A stretch of 64,000 bases of DNA, taken from assembly GCF_900113525.1 (NCBI RefSeq), contig NZ_FOPP01000011.1, positions 78,208 to 142,207 on the forward strand, written 5' to 3'. Position numbers and translations under genes: made by a program. This document shows positions 24,497 through 32,620 of this stretch, piece by piece (within the stretch, counting starts at the first letter, position 1; every line of letters begins with the position of its first letter). Under the pieces are notes generated by a model. That model was given only the letters and a program-made list of their open reading frames with translations, did not search any database and had not been told where the DNA came from. The DNA is from Pedobacter insulae. Its GTDB lineage: Bacteria > Bacteroidota > Bacteroidia > Sphingobacteriales > Sphingobacteriaceae.

Positions 24497-25513
24497 ATGA
24501 CAAAAATTCTCATCATTTATACCGGCGGTACCATTGGAATGGTAAACGATGCCAAAACTGGAACGCTAATTCCATTTGATTTTGCGCAGATTAAAGAAAA
24601 TGTCCCTGAATTGGCGCGTTTGGATTATGAATTATCGGTTCATTCTTTCGACCCTATTTTAGATTCTTCTAATATGAACCCAGCGGTTTGGGCCGAGCTT
24701 GCGAATTTAATTTTAGCTAAATACGAAGCTTATGATGGGTTTGTAATTTTGCATGGGTCTGATACAATGTCCTTTACGGCCTCTGCATTAAGCTTTATGT
24801 TACAGAATTTAGGTAAGGCAGTGGTTTTAACAGGTTCTCAATTACCAATTGGGGAGATTAGAACAGATGCGAAGGAGAATTTAATTACAGCTTTAGAAAT
24901 TGCCGCAACAAAGAGTGGTGATAAAGCAATGGTTCCGGAGGTTTGTGTTTACTTTGATTATCAATTGTTTAGAGGCAATCGATCTATCAAATACAATTCT
25001 GAAAAATTCGAAGCCTTTCAATCTCCCAATTATTCGATCCTGGCAGAAGCGGGAGTGAATTTAACATTCTATCATAATTATATATTACCTTATCCGACTG
25101 AAAAATTTAAGATACATACAGATCTGAATGCCAATATTGGGGTGTTGAAAATGTATCCTGGCATCACCGAATTAGCGGTTAAAGCGATCACAGAATCGGC
25201 GGTCGACGCCATTGTTTTGGAAGCTTTTGGTTCGGGGAATACGACAACGGCTCCATGGTTTATAGCGTGTTTAGAACGAGCAATTGCACAAGATAAAATT
25301 ATTGTAGACATTTCTCAATGTAAGGGTGGATCTGTACAATTAGGCGTGTACGAAACGAGTAGAAAACTCCAGGAAATGGGCGTTTTAAGTGGCTATGATA
25401 TGACTTTTGAAGCTACCGTAACGAAATTAATGTTTTTAATGGGACAAAAATTGCCGATTAAAGAAGTTAAACGATTAATGGAAGTGTCGATTGCGGGAGA
25501 GCTTAGCCAATAG
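24497..25513 (+). CDS. ansA: Type I L-asparaginase
   Basis: A 338-residue asparaginase that hydrolyses asparagine to aspartate and ammonia. The first catalytic Thr is in IYTGGTIGMVND near residue 10, and the second set in VILHGSDTMSFTASALSFML near 85 (Thr-Asp pair). GSQLPIGEIRTDAKEN near 113 carries the further catalytic Lys region. No signal peptide is present, so it is cytoplasmic (type I) rather than the periplasmic type II. Length is normal. It is transcribed alone. Confidence 0.94.
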   Translation: MTKILIIYTGGTIGMVNDAKTGTLIPFDFAQIKENVPELARLDYELSVHSFDPILDSSNMNPAVWAELANLILAKYEAYDGFVILHGSDTMSFTASALSFMLQNLGKAVVLTGSQLPIGEIRTDAKENLITALEIAATKSGDKAMVPEVCVYFDYQLFRGNRSIKYNSEKFEAFQSPNYSILAEAGVNLTFYHNYILPYPTEKFKIHTDLNANIGVLKMYPGITELAVKAITESAVDAIVLEAFGSGNTTTAPWFIACLERAIAQDKIIVDISQCKGGSVQLGVYETSRKLQEMGVLSGYDMTFEATVTKLMFLMGQKLPIKEVKRLMEVSIAGELSQ

Positions 25514-25574
25514 ACTGTTGGATAAAAAAACACAATTGTGATGAATATCATGTCACTTACTATAAGATTTACCT

Positions 25575-25582
25575 TATTTTTG
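25575..25582 (+). promoter_or_regulatory. -7 element of the MBL/rhodanese gene
   Basis: TATTTTTG, exact consensus, 25 nt before the ATG at 25608. Confidence 0.55.
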
Positions 25583-25607
25583 TAATTCAAGTCTTGATAC
25601 GCATAAA

Positions 25608-27023
25608 ATGAAAATAGAACAAATATATACAGGATGTTTAGCAGAGGCGGCTTATTACATAGAAAGTAATGGAGAAGCAGCTATTATTGATCCGCTACGT
25701 GAGGTGACGCCTTATTTGAAAAAGGCTGCGCAAAATGGAGCAATTATAAAATATATTTTCGAGACACATTTCCATGCGGACTTTGTTTCAGGCCATGTAG
25801 ATTTAGCGGAGAAATCGGGTGCTACAATTGTGTATGGACCGACGGCGAAAACAGATTTCAAATCTCATATTGCCAAAGATGGCGAGCAATTTAAAATCGG
25901 ACAGCTCACTATTACCGTACTTCACACTCCAGGGCATACGCTCGAATCTACTACCTATTTATTGACCGATGAGAACGGGAAAGATCATTGTATTTTTACT
26001 GGCGACACTTTGTTTATTGGTGATGTGGGTAGACCGGATTTAGCGCAAAAAGGGGAGTTAACGATGAATGATCTGGCAGGGATGCTTTATGATTCACTAA
26101 GCAATAAGATCAAACCTTTAGCAGATGAGGTAATTGTTTACCCAGCTCACGGTGCAGGATCTGCATGTGGTAAAAATATGAGTAAGGAGACATTTGATAC
26201 ACTTGGGCATCAAAAGGAAGTAAATTATGCTTTAAAGGCAAGTTCAAAAGAACAGTTTATTAAAGAAGTAACTGAGGGAATTCTTCCGCCTCCGCAATAT
26301 TTTGCCCAGAACGTGGCCATGAATAAAATGGGCTATGAAAGCATAGATGATGTGTATAAGAAAGGACTGGTAGCGCTGTCGCCTGCCGAATTTGAAAACT
26401 TAGCGAATTTAACCGGAGCCTTGATACTGGATACCAGAGATCCACAGGTTTTTGCGAAAGCGTTTATTCCTAATTCGATCAATGTAGGTTTGAACGGTCA
26501 ATTTGCCCCATGGGTGGGCGCTTTGATCAGCGATTTGAAGCAGGAAATTTTACTGGTTACTGAGGAAGGCAAGGAAGAAGAAACCATTACCCGTTTGGCA
26601 AGGGTAGGTTACGATAATACTATCGGTTATCTTAAGGGTGGTGTTGTGGCTTGGGAAGCTTCAGGAAACGAGGTAGATCATATAGTATCCATTTCTGCTG
26701 CTCAATTTGAGGCTGCTGTAAATGCAAATGAAACCCTAAATGCCCTTGATGTGCGTAAGCCAGGGGAGTATGAAGCAGAACATTTAGAAAATACCTTAAC
26801 GCGCCCGCTAGATTATATCAACGAGTGGACTAGTGCTTTAAATCCAAAAGAAACTTATTATATCCATTGCGCAGGTGGATACCGTTCAATGATTGCAGCT
26901 TCCATTTTAAAAGCGCGTGGAATTGAAAATGTGATTGATATTGCCGGCGGTTATGGAGCAATTAAGGAAACGAGCCTTAAAAGAACAGATTTCGCTTGTC
27001 CGAGTAAAGCCATGAAAGCATAA
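25608..27023 (+). CDS. MBL-fold hydrolase fused to two rhodanese domains
   Basis: A 471-residue protein. The N-terminal metallo-beta-lactamase domain (about 1-250) has ETHFHADFVSGH near residue 50, HTPGHTLEST near 108 and FTGDTLFIGDVGRPDL near 130, as in ETHE1-like persulfide dioxygenases. Two rhodanese domains follow. The first (about 265-355) has no cysteine at the active-site loop (LLVTEEGKEEE) and is probably inactive. The second (about 370-465) has a catalytic-type Cys in IHCAGGYRSM. Members oxidise glutathione or low-molecular-weight persulfides; in a bacillithiol organism the thiol partner may differ. It likely takes part in sulfide detoxification. Confidence 0.88.
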   Translation: MKIEQIYTGCLAEAAYYIESNGEAAIIDPLREVTPYLKKAAQNGAIIKYIFETHFHADFVSGHVDLAEKSGATIVYGPTAKTDFKSHIAKDGEQFKIGQLTITVLHTPGHTLESTTYLLTDENGKDHCIFTGDTLFIGDVGRPDLAQKGELTMNDLAGMLYDSLSNKIKPLADEVIVYPAHGAGSACGKNMSKETFDTLGHQKEVNYALKASSKEQFIKEVTEGILPPPQYFAQNVAMNKMGYESIDDVYKKGLVALSPAEFENLANLTGALILDTRDPQVFAKAFIPNSINVGLNGQFAPWVGALISDLKQEILLVTEEGKEEETITRLARVGYDNTIGYLKGGVVAWEASGNEVDHIVSISAAQFEAAVNANETLNALDVRKPGEYEAEHLENTLTRPLDYINEWTSALNPKETYYIHCAGGYRSMIAASILKARGIENVIDIAGGYGAIKETSLKRTDFACPSKAMKA

Positions 27024-27026
27024 TTT

Positions 27027-27500
27027 TTAAGGTATTCGAGTATTCTTTTCTTTGTTTTTTAATTGAAGAATTACCTTGTCAATATTTTTCTTCATAGTTT
27101 CTTCAGTTTTTACATAGGATAAATATTTCAAGATGTCTTTTATTCTGGTTGGGGATAAGTGGTTGAAATCCTTTGTCAACTCGTGATGTTGAAGGGCATC
27201 GGCCAACAACTTTGGCATAGGATACATTTTGTCAACATGCGTATGGTTTTGTTCAATTTCAAACACTGCTATTTCTCCAACTGCGGTTTTACCACCTTTC
27301 ATCATGATTAGATTCACAAAAAGCCGGTAGGGTGCATTTTTTACGGGTACTAAGGTTTGTGTAAAATCAAAACGGTTAATTTGCCCTTTTACCCTGATAT
27401 ATCCTTTTTCGGGAGTCATTTTCTGCGAGATATCTCTAGGAACATCAACCGCCCAATTGATACCTATTTGATAAATTTTTGCTTGAAAGGAATACTTCAT
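27027..27500 (-). CDS. DUF1905 / YdeI-OmpD-associated domain protein
   Basis: A 157-residue protein in two parts. Residues 1-90 match the DUF1905 beta domain (SFQAKIYQIGINWAVDVP, then GYIRVKGQINRFDFTQTL and YRLFVNLIMMKGGKTAVG). Residues 95-150 are a YdeI/OmpD-associated helical part (PMPKLLADALQHHEL, HLSPTRIKDILKYLSYVKTEET). Biochemical function is unknown. It overlaps the upstream alpha/beta hydrolase gene by 4 bp (ATGA) and so is cotranscribed and coupled with it. It ends 3 bp from the convergent MBL/rhodanese gene. Confidence 0.8.
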   Translation of the reverse strand: MKYSFQAKIYQIGINWAVDVPRDISQKMTPEKGYIRVKGQINRFDFTQTLVPVKNAPYRLFVNLIMMKGGKTAVGEIAVFEIEQNHTHVDKMYPMPKLLADALQHHELTKDFNHLSPTRIKDILKYLSYVKTEETMKKNIDKVILQLKNKEKNTRIP

Positions 27501-28489
27501 GACTTGCCCTTTAACCGGGCAGCAATAAATTTGTTCATTGCTTTTTCAACCCCTTTAATATCTTTTGAAGTAATAGCTGACCCAATTACATGGTTGCCGG
27601 TTTTTGGCAGTGCAACTTTTTGCTTGTCTTTTAGCGGAGTACCGAGTTCATCAAACATTTTTAACATCGCATCAACCCGTACTACGGGATCTTGTTCGGT
27701 CTCACTTTTGTAATAATAGAGCATGAGCACGGGTTGCTTAACTTTATTAAAAAGTTCTGTATTCATACTGCTTTCCAAAAGCTCCTCTAACTGAACGACC
27801 GATTCAAGCCGATAGTTTGTGTACCAAAATTTCTTATACAGCGGGCTTTTGCCGTCTACTCGCCGCTCATTTCCGCCTGTTACTTGTCTGGCAATTTGCA
27901 ATCCCCATGGGTTGTTGAGTAGCCACGCCTTACTGTCGTTAATGGCGATATTGGGCGACATCAATACTAAACTATTGATTTCGGGATAGGTAGCTGCTAA
28001 TTGTAAGGCCAAGCTTCCCCCTGTTGAGGTACCCACTAAGATTACTTTTTTTCCTAATTTCTGACCAATTGCATAGGCTTGTTTTCCGCTTTCCCATAAC
28101 CGATCTGCCGTAAAGAACTCCATAGGTGCGATGGTGTCTAAGCCATGGTCGGCCAAGCGAGCTAAATACATATTGGCATTTAACGATTTGGCCAGATAAT
28201 TATAAGCGGGGTTTCCTTCTGCTTTGGAAGCCGAAAAACCATGCAGATAAACGACCGCATACTCCGTTTGCTCTTGTTTTGAGCTATCGGCCCATACAAT
28301 CTCAGCTTCATTACCCGGTTTCACCTTGTATTTTGCTTCCTGTAACGAAACATAATTATTTAAGGCCGCGAGTTCTGGAACATTTGGCAGCTTGGTTGCA
28401 TAATTAGGCTTTGATGGTTTTGGACCAATAAAGTACAGCACTAACAAAACGATGATTAGGGCCAAAAAGAAACTTACAAATATTTTCAC
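27497..28489 (-). CDS. Membrane-anchored alpha/beta hydrolase
   Basis: A 330-residue hydrolase with an N-terminal membrane helix (FVSFFLALIIVLLVLYFIG, about 4-22) and an alpha/beta fold. The oxyanion region is VVYLHGFSASKAEGN near 80. The nucleophile elbow is VGTSTGGSLALQLA near 152 (Ser in GTSTG), and the probable catalytic His lies in PKTGNHVIGSAI near 305. It is most like carboxylesterase or monoacylglycerol-lipase relatives; the substrate is unknown. Helix-anchored, it would sit on the periplasmic face. It is coupled to a DUF1905/YdeI gene and diverges from the polyprenyl synthase gene. Confidence 0.82.
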   Translation of the reverse strand: MKIFVSFFLALIIVLLVLYFIGPKPSKPNYATKLPNVPELAALNNYVSLQEAKYKVKPGNEAEIVWADSSKQEQTEYAVVYLHGFSASKAEGNPAYNYLAKSLNANMYLARLADHGLDTIAPMEFFTADRLWESGKQAYAIGQKLGKKVILVGTSTGGSLALQLAATYPEINSLVLMSPNIAINDSKAWLLNNPWGLQIARQVTGGNERRVDGKSPLYKKFWYTNYRLESVVQLEELLESSMNTELFNKVKQPVLMLYYYKSETEQDPVVRVDAMLKMFDELGTPLKDKQKVALPKTGNHVIGSAITSKDIKGVEKAMNKFIAARLKGKS

Positions 28490-28497
28490 ATTAATAA

Positions 28498-28532
28498 TTT
28501 GATTAAAAATACGCTTTTAATAAGTAAGTTTG
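28498..28532 (+). promoter_or_regulatory. Promoter of the polyprenyl synthase-terC unit
   Basis: TTTG at 28498-28501, a 23-bp spacer and exact-consensus TAAGTTTG at 28525-28532, 20 nt before the ATG. It overlaps a minus-strand TATTTTTA (28504-28511) 14 nt before the divergent hydrolase start, so the two promoters are interlocked. Confidence 0.6.
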
Positions 28533-28552
28533 CAAACACATTTTTTAGCTGA

Positions 28553-29524
28553 ATGCCCGGAATAAATCAGATAAAACTCCCTATAGCCACCGAAATTGAT
28601 GCGTTTGAAGCAAAGTTTAAAGCTTCGATGCAGAGTGATGCCCCTTTACTTAACCGAATTACGCATTATATTGTAAAAAGTAAGGGTAAGCAGATGCGGC
28701 CAATGTTTGTCTTTTTTGCCGCTAAATTATGCGGCGGAATTGTTGAATCAACACATCGCGGTGCAGCGTTGGTAGAATTATTGCATACGGCAACCTTGGT
28801 ACATGATGACGTAGTAGACAATGCCTACGAGAGAAGAGGTTTCTTCTCTATCAATGCACTATGGAAAAATAAGATCGCTGTGTTGGTGGGTGATTTTTTA
28901 TTGGCGAGGGGACTATTGTTGTCAGTGAACAATAATGAGTTCGCCTTGTTGAAAATTGTTTCCGAGGCAGTACAGCAAATGAGTGAGGGTGAATTATTAC
29001 AGATTGAGAAGGTAAGGAGGATGGACATTAGTGAGGAACTCTATTTTGATGTCATAAGACAAAAAACCGCTTCCTTAATTGCCTCATGTTGTGCTTGTGG
29101 AGCAGCTTCAGCAGGTGCTGATGAACAAACGATTGAAAAAATGCGGCTATTCGGAGAAAAGGTGGGAATCGCATTTCAAATTAAGGATGATACTTTTGAT
29201 TTTGGAACGGATGATGTAGGTAAACCACTTGGAATAGACATCAAAGAAAAGAAAGTTACTTTACCGTTAATTTATGCATTAAATTCGGTTGATAAGGCAG
29301 AACGAAAGAGAGTAATCAACTTAGTTAAAAACCATCAGGATGATCCAAAAAAAATCCAAGCGATTATTGACTTTGTAAACAGTAAACAAGGAGTTCATTA
29401 TGCAAACCAAAAGATGCTGGAATATCAGCAACAGGCGTTTGATGTCTTATACACCTTTGAGGAAAGTGAAGCCAGAATCGGTCTAGAACAATTAGTTAGA
29501 TATACCACAGAACGCAAAAAATAA
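28553..29524 (+). CDS. Long-chain polyprenyl diphosphate synthase
   Basis: A 323-residue trans-isoprenyl diphosphate synthase. The first aspartate-rich motif is LVHDDVVDNAYERRG near residue 84 and the second FQIKDDTFDFG near 213, with GKQMRPMFVFF near 43. The small region before the first motif (LLHTAT) suggests a long-chain product, as for octaprenyl or heptaprenyl (menaquinone side chain) synthases. Chain length cannot be fixed from sequence alone. The stop TAA overlaps the ATG of terC by one base (TAATG), so translation is coupled, although the functions look unrelated. Confidence 0.92.
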   Translation: MPGINQIKLPIATEIDAFEAKFKASMQSDAPLLNRITHYIVKSKGKQMRPMFVFFAAKLCGGIVESTHRGAALVELLHTATLVHDDVVDNAYERRGFFSINALWKNKIAVLVGDFLLARGLLLSVNNNEFALLKIVSEAVQQMSEGELLQIEKVRRMDISEELYFDVIRQKTASLIASCCACGAASAGADEQTIEKMRLFGEKVGIAFQIKDDTFDFGTDDVGKPLGIDIKEKKVTLPLIYALNSVDKAERKRVINLVKNHQDDPKKIQAIIDFVNSKQGVHYANQKMLEYQQQAFDVLYTFEESEARIGLEQLVRYTTERKK

Positions 29525-30579
29525 TGTCGCACGAACTTTTATTTATTTCCGGTTTTTTAATCTTTATCGTGCTCATTTTAGCACTTGATCTGGGGTTGTT
29601 AAGTAAAAGAGAACACACGATCACTTTAAAGCAAGCAGCCATCATGAGTTTCATCATGGTAGTGTTAGCGCTTAGTTTTTACCTGCTGCTGGTTTTAGAA
29701 GGGCAATATTTACACGGTATCGATAGCTACGCTAGGCTCGAAGAGGTTGTAGCCGCAAATAAACACCCAATTACCTTAATACCAGGCCATTTTGAAGAAA
29801 GCTTAATCATTTATAAAAAGAACCTGGGAATAGAGTTTTTAACTGGGTATGTGATTGAATACGCACTGTCTGTAGATAATATCTTCGTAATTGTGCTTGT
29901 TTTTTCAGCGTTTGCAGTGCCAGAAAAATACTATCATAGAGTGTTATTTTGGGGGATCTTAGGGGCCATTGTCATGCGTTTCATTTTTATTTTCGCTGGC
30001 GCAGCGTTAATTAAAGAGTTTTCTTGGATACTATATGTTTTTGGAGCGTTTTTACTTTTTACTGGCGTGAAAATGTTCTTTTCAAAAGAAGAAGATGATA
30101 AGATAGATCCCGAGAATCATCCTGTAGTAAAGTTTGCTGCCCGGTTTTTTAAAATTCATCCTAGATATGAAGGCAAGAAGTTTTTCCATAGAGTAGGTGG
30201 AAAAAAGCTAATAACCCCGTTATTTTTAGTGCTGTTAATTGTTGAATTTACAGATTTGATTTTCGCAGTGGATTCAATTCCGGCAATTTTTGCGGTAACA
30301 AAAGATGCTTATATCGTATTCTTTTCAAACATCTTTGCCATCATGGGATTGAGATCGATGTTTTTTCTTTTGGTTAATATCATCCATAAATTCCACTATT
30401 TAAAAACGGGACTGGCTATATTACTAACATTTATCGGAGTCAAAATGCTTGCACATGATTATTTAAAAGGCTGGGGTTTTACAACGGAACATTCTTTAAT
30501 AGTTATTGTGTCTATTTTGACGGCTAGTATCGTGGCATCTTTGGCGTTTCCTAAAAAGCGGATTAAACCAGGATTGTAA
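29524..30579 (+). CDS. TerC/Alx family integral membrane protein
   Basis: A 351-residue membrane protein with about nine hydrophobic segments. The family signatures are EYALSVDNIFVIVLVFSAF near residue 117, with its conserved acidic residues, and VEFTDLIFAVDSIPAIFAV near 240. TerC/Alx proteins export manganese and some act during protein secretion. An unusual hydrophilic stretch of about 50 residues (EGQYLHGID...LIIYKKN, about 59-103) separates the second and third helices. It overlaps the polyprenyl synthase gene by one base. Substrate is inferred from the family only. Confidence 0.88.
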   Translation: MSHELLFISGFLIFIVLILALDLGLLSKREHTITLKQAAIMSFIMVVLALSFYLLLVLEGQYLHGIDSYARLEEVVAANKHPITLIPGHFEESLIIYKKNLGIEFLTGYVIEYALSVDNIFVIVLVFSAFAVPEKYYHRVLFWGILGAIVMRFIFIFAGAALIKEFSWILYVFGAFLLFTGVKMFFSKEEDDKIDPENHPVVKFAARFFKIHPRYEGKKFFHRVGGKKLITPLFLVLLIVEFTDLIFAVDSIPAIFAVTKDAYIVFFSNIFAIMGLRSMFFLLVNIIHKFHYLKTGLAILLTFIGVKMLAHDYLKGWGFTTEHSLIVIVSILTASIVASLAFPKKRIKPGL

Positions 30580-30681
30580 CTAATCAGTGAAATCTTTAAT
30601 TCTGTATAATCTATTTCAAAAAAAAAGTTAATTTCACTGAATTAATTTTCAATGGTCGAGTTTACCAAATCGTATTTACAA

Positions 30682-32133
30682 ATGAGAAATTTCCTTTTCC
30701 TAGCACTTGCTGCTCTTTGCTTTAGTGCCAACGCCCAAGATAACTTTGGTTCCGCTTTCAAACAAATTAACAAAGAGGTACAAACCAATTCAAATGCATA
30801 TGCGAATTTAAAAGATGCATCAAGTACAATTGGGCACAGACTAACAGGATCGGAAAATGGCGCAAAAGCAGAAGAGTATGCGTATAATTTGCTAAAATCT
30901 TATGGTTGTGAGGTGAAGTATCAACCATTTGAAGTAGAAAGCTGGAATAGAAAAACAATTTCCGTTAAAGTTGGTCCTTCTAGTACAGCTATGAAAGCAG
31001 TTAGAGCGGTAACTTTAGCGCACTCACCGGTTGAATCAAAAGTTACCGGGGAGATTATTGATGTAGGTAATGGCCTGGATGCAGATTATCAGCCTTTATT
31101 GGAGAAGGTGAAAGGGAAAATCGCTTTGATTTATTTGGGTGTTTTACCGGGGTCTCCAAAAGGAACAGGCTCTCTACACCGTTCTGAAAAAACGGCGATT
31201 GCTACAAAATATGGTGCTATTGGCGTAATTATTATCAATACAGTTAAAAATGGCGTGCTTTTAACGGGAACTGCCTCGGTTACGGGTAAGTTAATTCCAA
31301 TTCCTGCAGTATGCATAGGCTTGGAAAGTGGAATGGAGTTAAAAGAAAAACTCAAAACTGCACAGCAATTTTCGACCATTGAGATGACAAATTTCTCTGG
31401 TTTAATTAAAGCTAGAAATGTAATTGCTACTTTCAAGGGAACGGAGTTTCCTGCAGAGAAAATTGTGGTTGGTGGCCATTTAGACAGTTGGGATTTAGCA
31501 ACGGGTGCCATAGATAATGGTATCGGATCTTTCTCGGTAATTGATATGGCAAGGACATTCAAAAAGCTTAATCTTAAAAATAAAAGAACTGTTGAATTCG
31601 TGCTATTTATGGGCGAGGAGCAAGGCCTTTTAGGTTCTAAAGCCTATGTAGCGCAGGGCAAAGAAGATAAAACCTTAGACCAGGTGCGTTTTATGCTGAA
31701 TTATGACATGACAAACGATCCAAAAGGTTTTTCTACTTCAAGAGAAGAGATGGAGCCCTTGTTTACTGCCTGGGGAGCCGATGTTGTAAAAATAGATACA
31801 AACTTTAGGAATTTATTTCTGGCGGGCGCAAGTTTGCATAGTGATCATCAACCATTTTTATTAGAAGGTATTCCAACGGGCGGCGGAGCCGGAGGAAGAT
31901 TGCCAAACAATTCAGGACCATTTTATCATTCTGATGGCGATACGTTTAAGCTGGTAGATGAGCAAGGCTTGAAAAACACTGTCCGCTATGGGGCTATGCT
32001 TACTTATGCATTAGCTAATACCGGTAAAATACCTGTGCAGAAGCAAACAGAAGAAAAATTAGAGGCCTTCTTAATTTCTCAACGCTTAAAAGAACCGTTA
32101 AAAATTGCGGGAGAGTGGAGGTGGAAAGACTAG
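30682..32133 (+). CDS. Exported M28 family peptidase with PA domain
   Basis: A 483-residue protein starting with a signal peptide (MRNFLFLALAALCFSANAQ); the frame begins 10 codons earlier but that would spoil the signal. A PA (protease-associated) domain lies at about 120-235. The catalytic M28 domain contains the zinc ligands: VVGGHLDSWDLATGAIDNG near 265, GEEQGLLGSKAY near 310 with the general-base Glu, NYDMTND near 338 and the late His in FYHSDGDTF near 430. It is probably a periplasmic or surface aminopeptidase or carboxypeptidase Q-like enzyme. The stop overlaps the convergent CBS gene by CTAG. Confidence 0.9.
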   Translation: MRNFLFLALAALCFSANAQDNFGSAFKQINKEVQTNSNAYANLKDASSTIGHRLTGSENGAKAEEYAYNLLKSYGCEVKYQPFEVESWNRKTISVKVGPSSTAMKAVRAVTLAHSPVESKVTGEIIDVGNGLDADYQPLLEKVKGKIALIYLGVLPGSPKGTGSLHRSEKTAIATKYGAIGVIIINTVKNGVLLTGTASVTGKLIPIPAVCIGLESGMELKEKLKTAQQFSTIEMTNFSGLIKARNVIATFKGTEFPAEKIVVGGHLDSWDLATGAIDNGIGSFSVIDMARTFKKLNLKNKRTVEFVLFMGEEQGLLGSKAYVAQGKEDKTLDQVRFMLNYDMTNDPKGFSTSREEMEPLFTAWGADVVKIDTNFRNLFLAGASLHSDHQPFLLEGIPTGGGAGGRLPNNSGPFYHSDGDTFKLVDEQGLKNTVRYGAMLTYALANTGKIPVQKQTEEKLEAFLISQRLKEPLKIAGEWRWKD

Positions 32134-32558
32134 GAGTTAATATAGCTCTCCAACTGTGATATGGTTTGTTTTTGATCAGCAATAATTAACTTAACTACAT
32201 CACCAATAGATACCATACCGACGACTTGATTTTCATTTACCACCGGTAAGTGTCTGATATGTTTTTCCGTCATAATTTCCATACAACTATCAATACTGTC
32301 TGACGAGGTTACGGTAATTGGATTGAGGGTCATGGCTTCGCTAATAGGCGTATCTTTCGAGGCTTTACCATGTAAGATAATCTTACGTGCATAGTCGCGT
32401 TCTGTAAAAATGCCCTGTAAAGTTCCGGCCTCCATAATCAATAAGGCACTGATGTTTTTTTCAGTCATCATTTTTAGACCATCCAAAACAGAGCTGGATG
32501 CAGTTACACTGTACACTTGAACAGGTTTGGTATTTAAGACATGCTGAACGGTTCTCAT
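32130..32558 (-). CDS. CBS-pair domain protein
   Basis: A 142-residue protein made of two CBS motifs: first about 8-60 (SSVLDGLKMMTEKNISALLI, then LQGIFTERDYARKI), second about 75-125 (DSIDSCMEIMTEKHIRHLPV, then VVGMVSIGDVVKLI). Such stand-alone pairs bind adenine nucleotides and act as energy or ligand sensors. The partner is unknown. It is the last gene of the recJ-lptB-GH3 strand run, 62 bp after GH3, and may have its own promoter. Tail-to-tail 4-bp overlap with the M28 peptidase gene. Confidence 0.9.
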   Translation of the reverse strand: MRTVQHVLNTKPVQVYSVTASSSVLDGLKMMTEKNISALLIMEAGTLQGIFTERDYARKIILHGKASKDTPISEAMTLNPITVTSSDSIDSCMEIMTEKHIRHLPVVNENQVVGMVSIGDVVKLIIADQKQTISQLESYINS

Positions 32559-32620
32559 AATGTTTTGTTTATTAGCTACTTAAATTTAAACAAAATTATT
32601 GAAAATCAAAAAAGGATATT

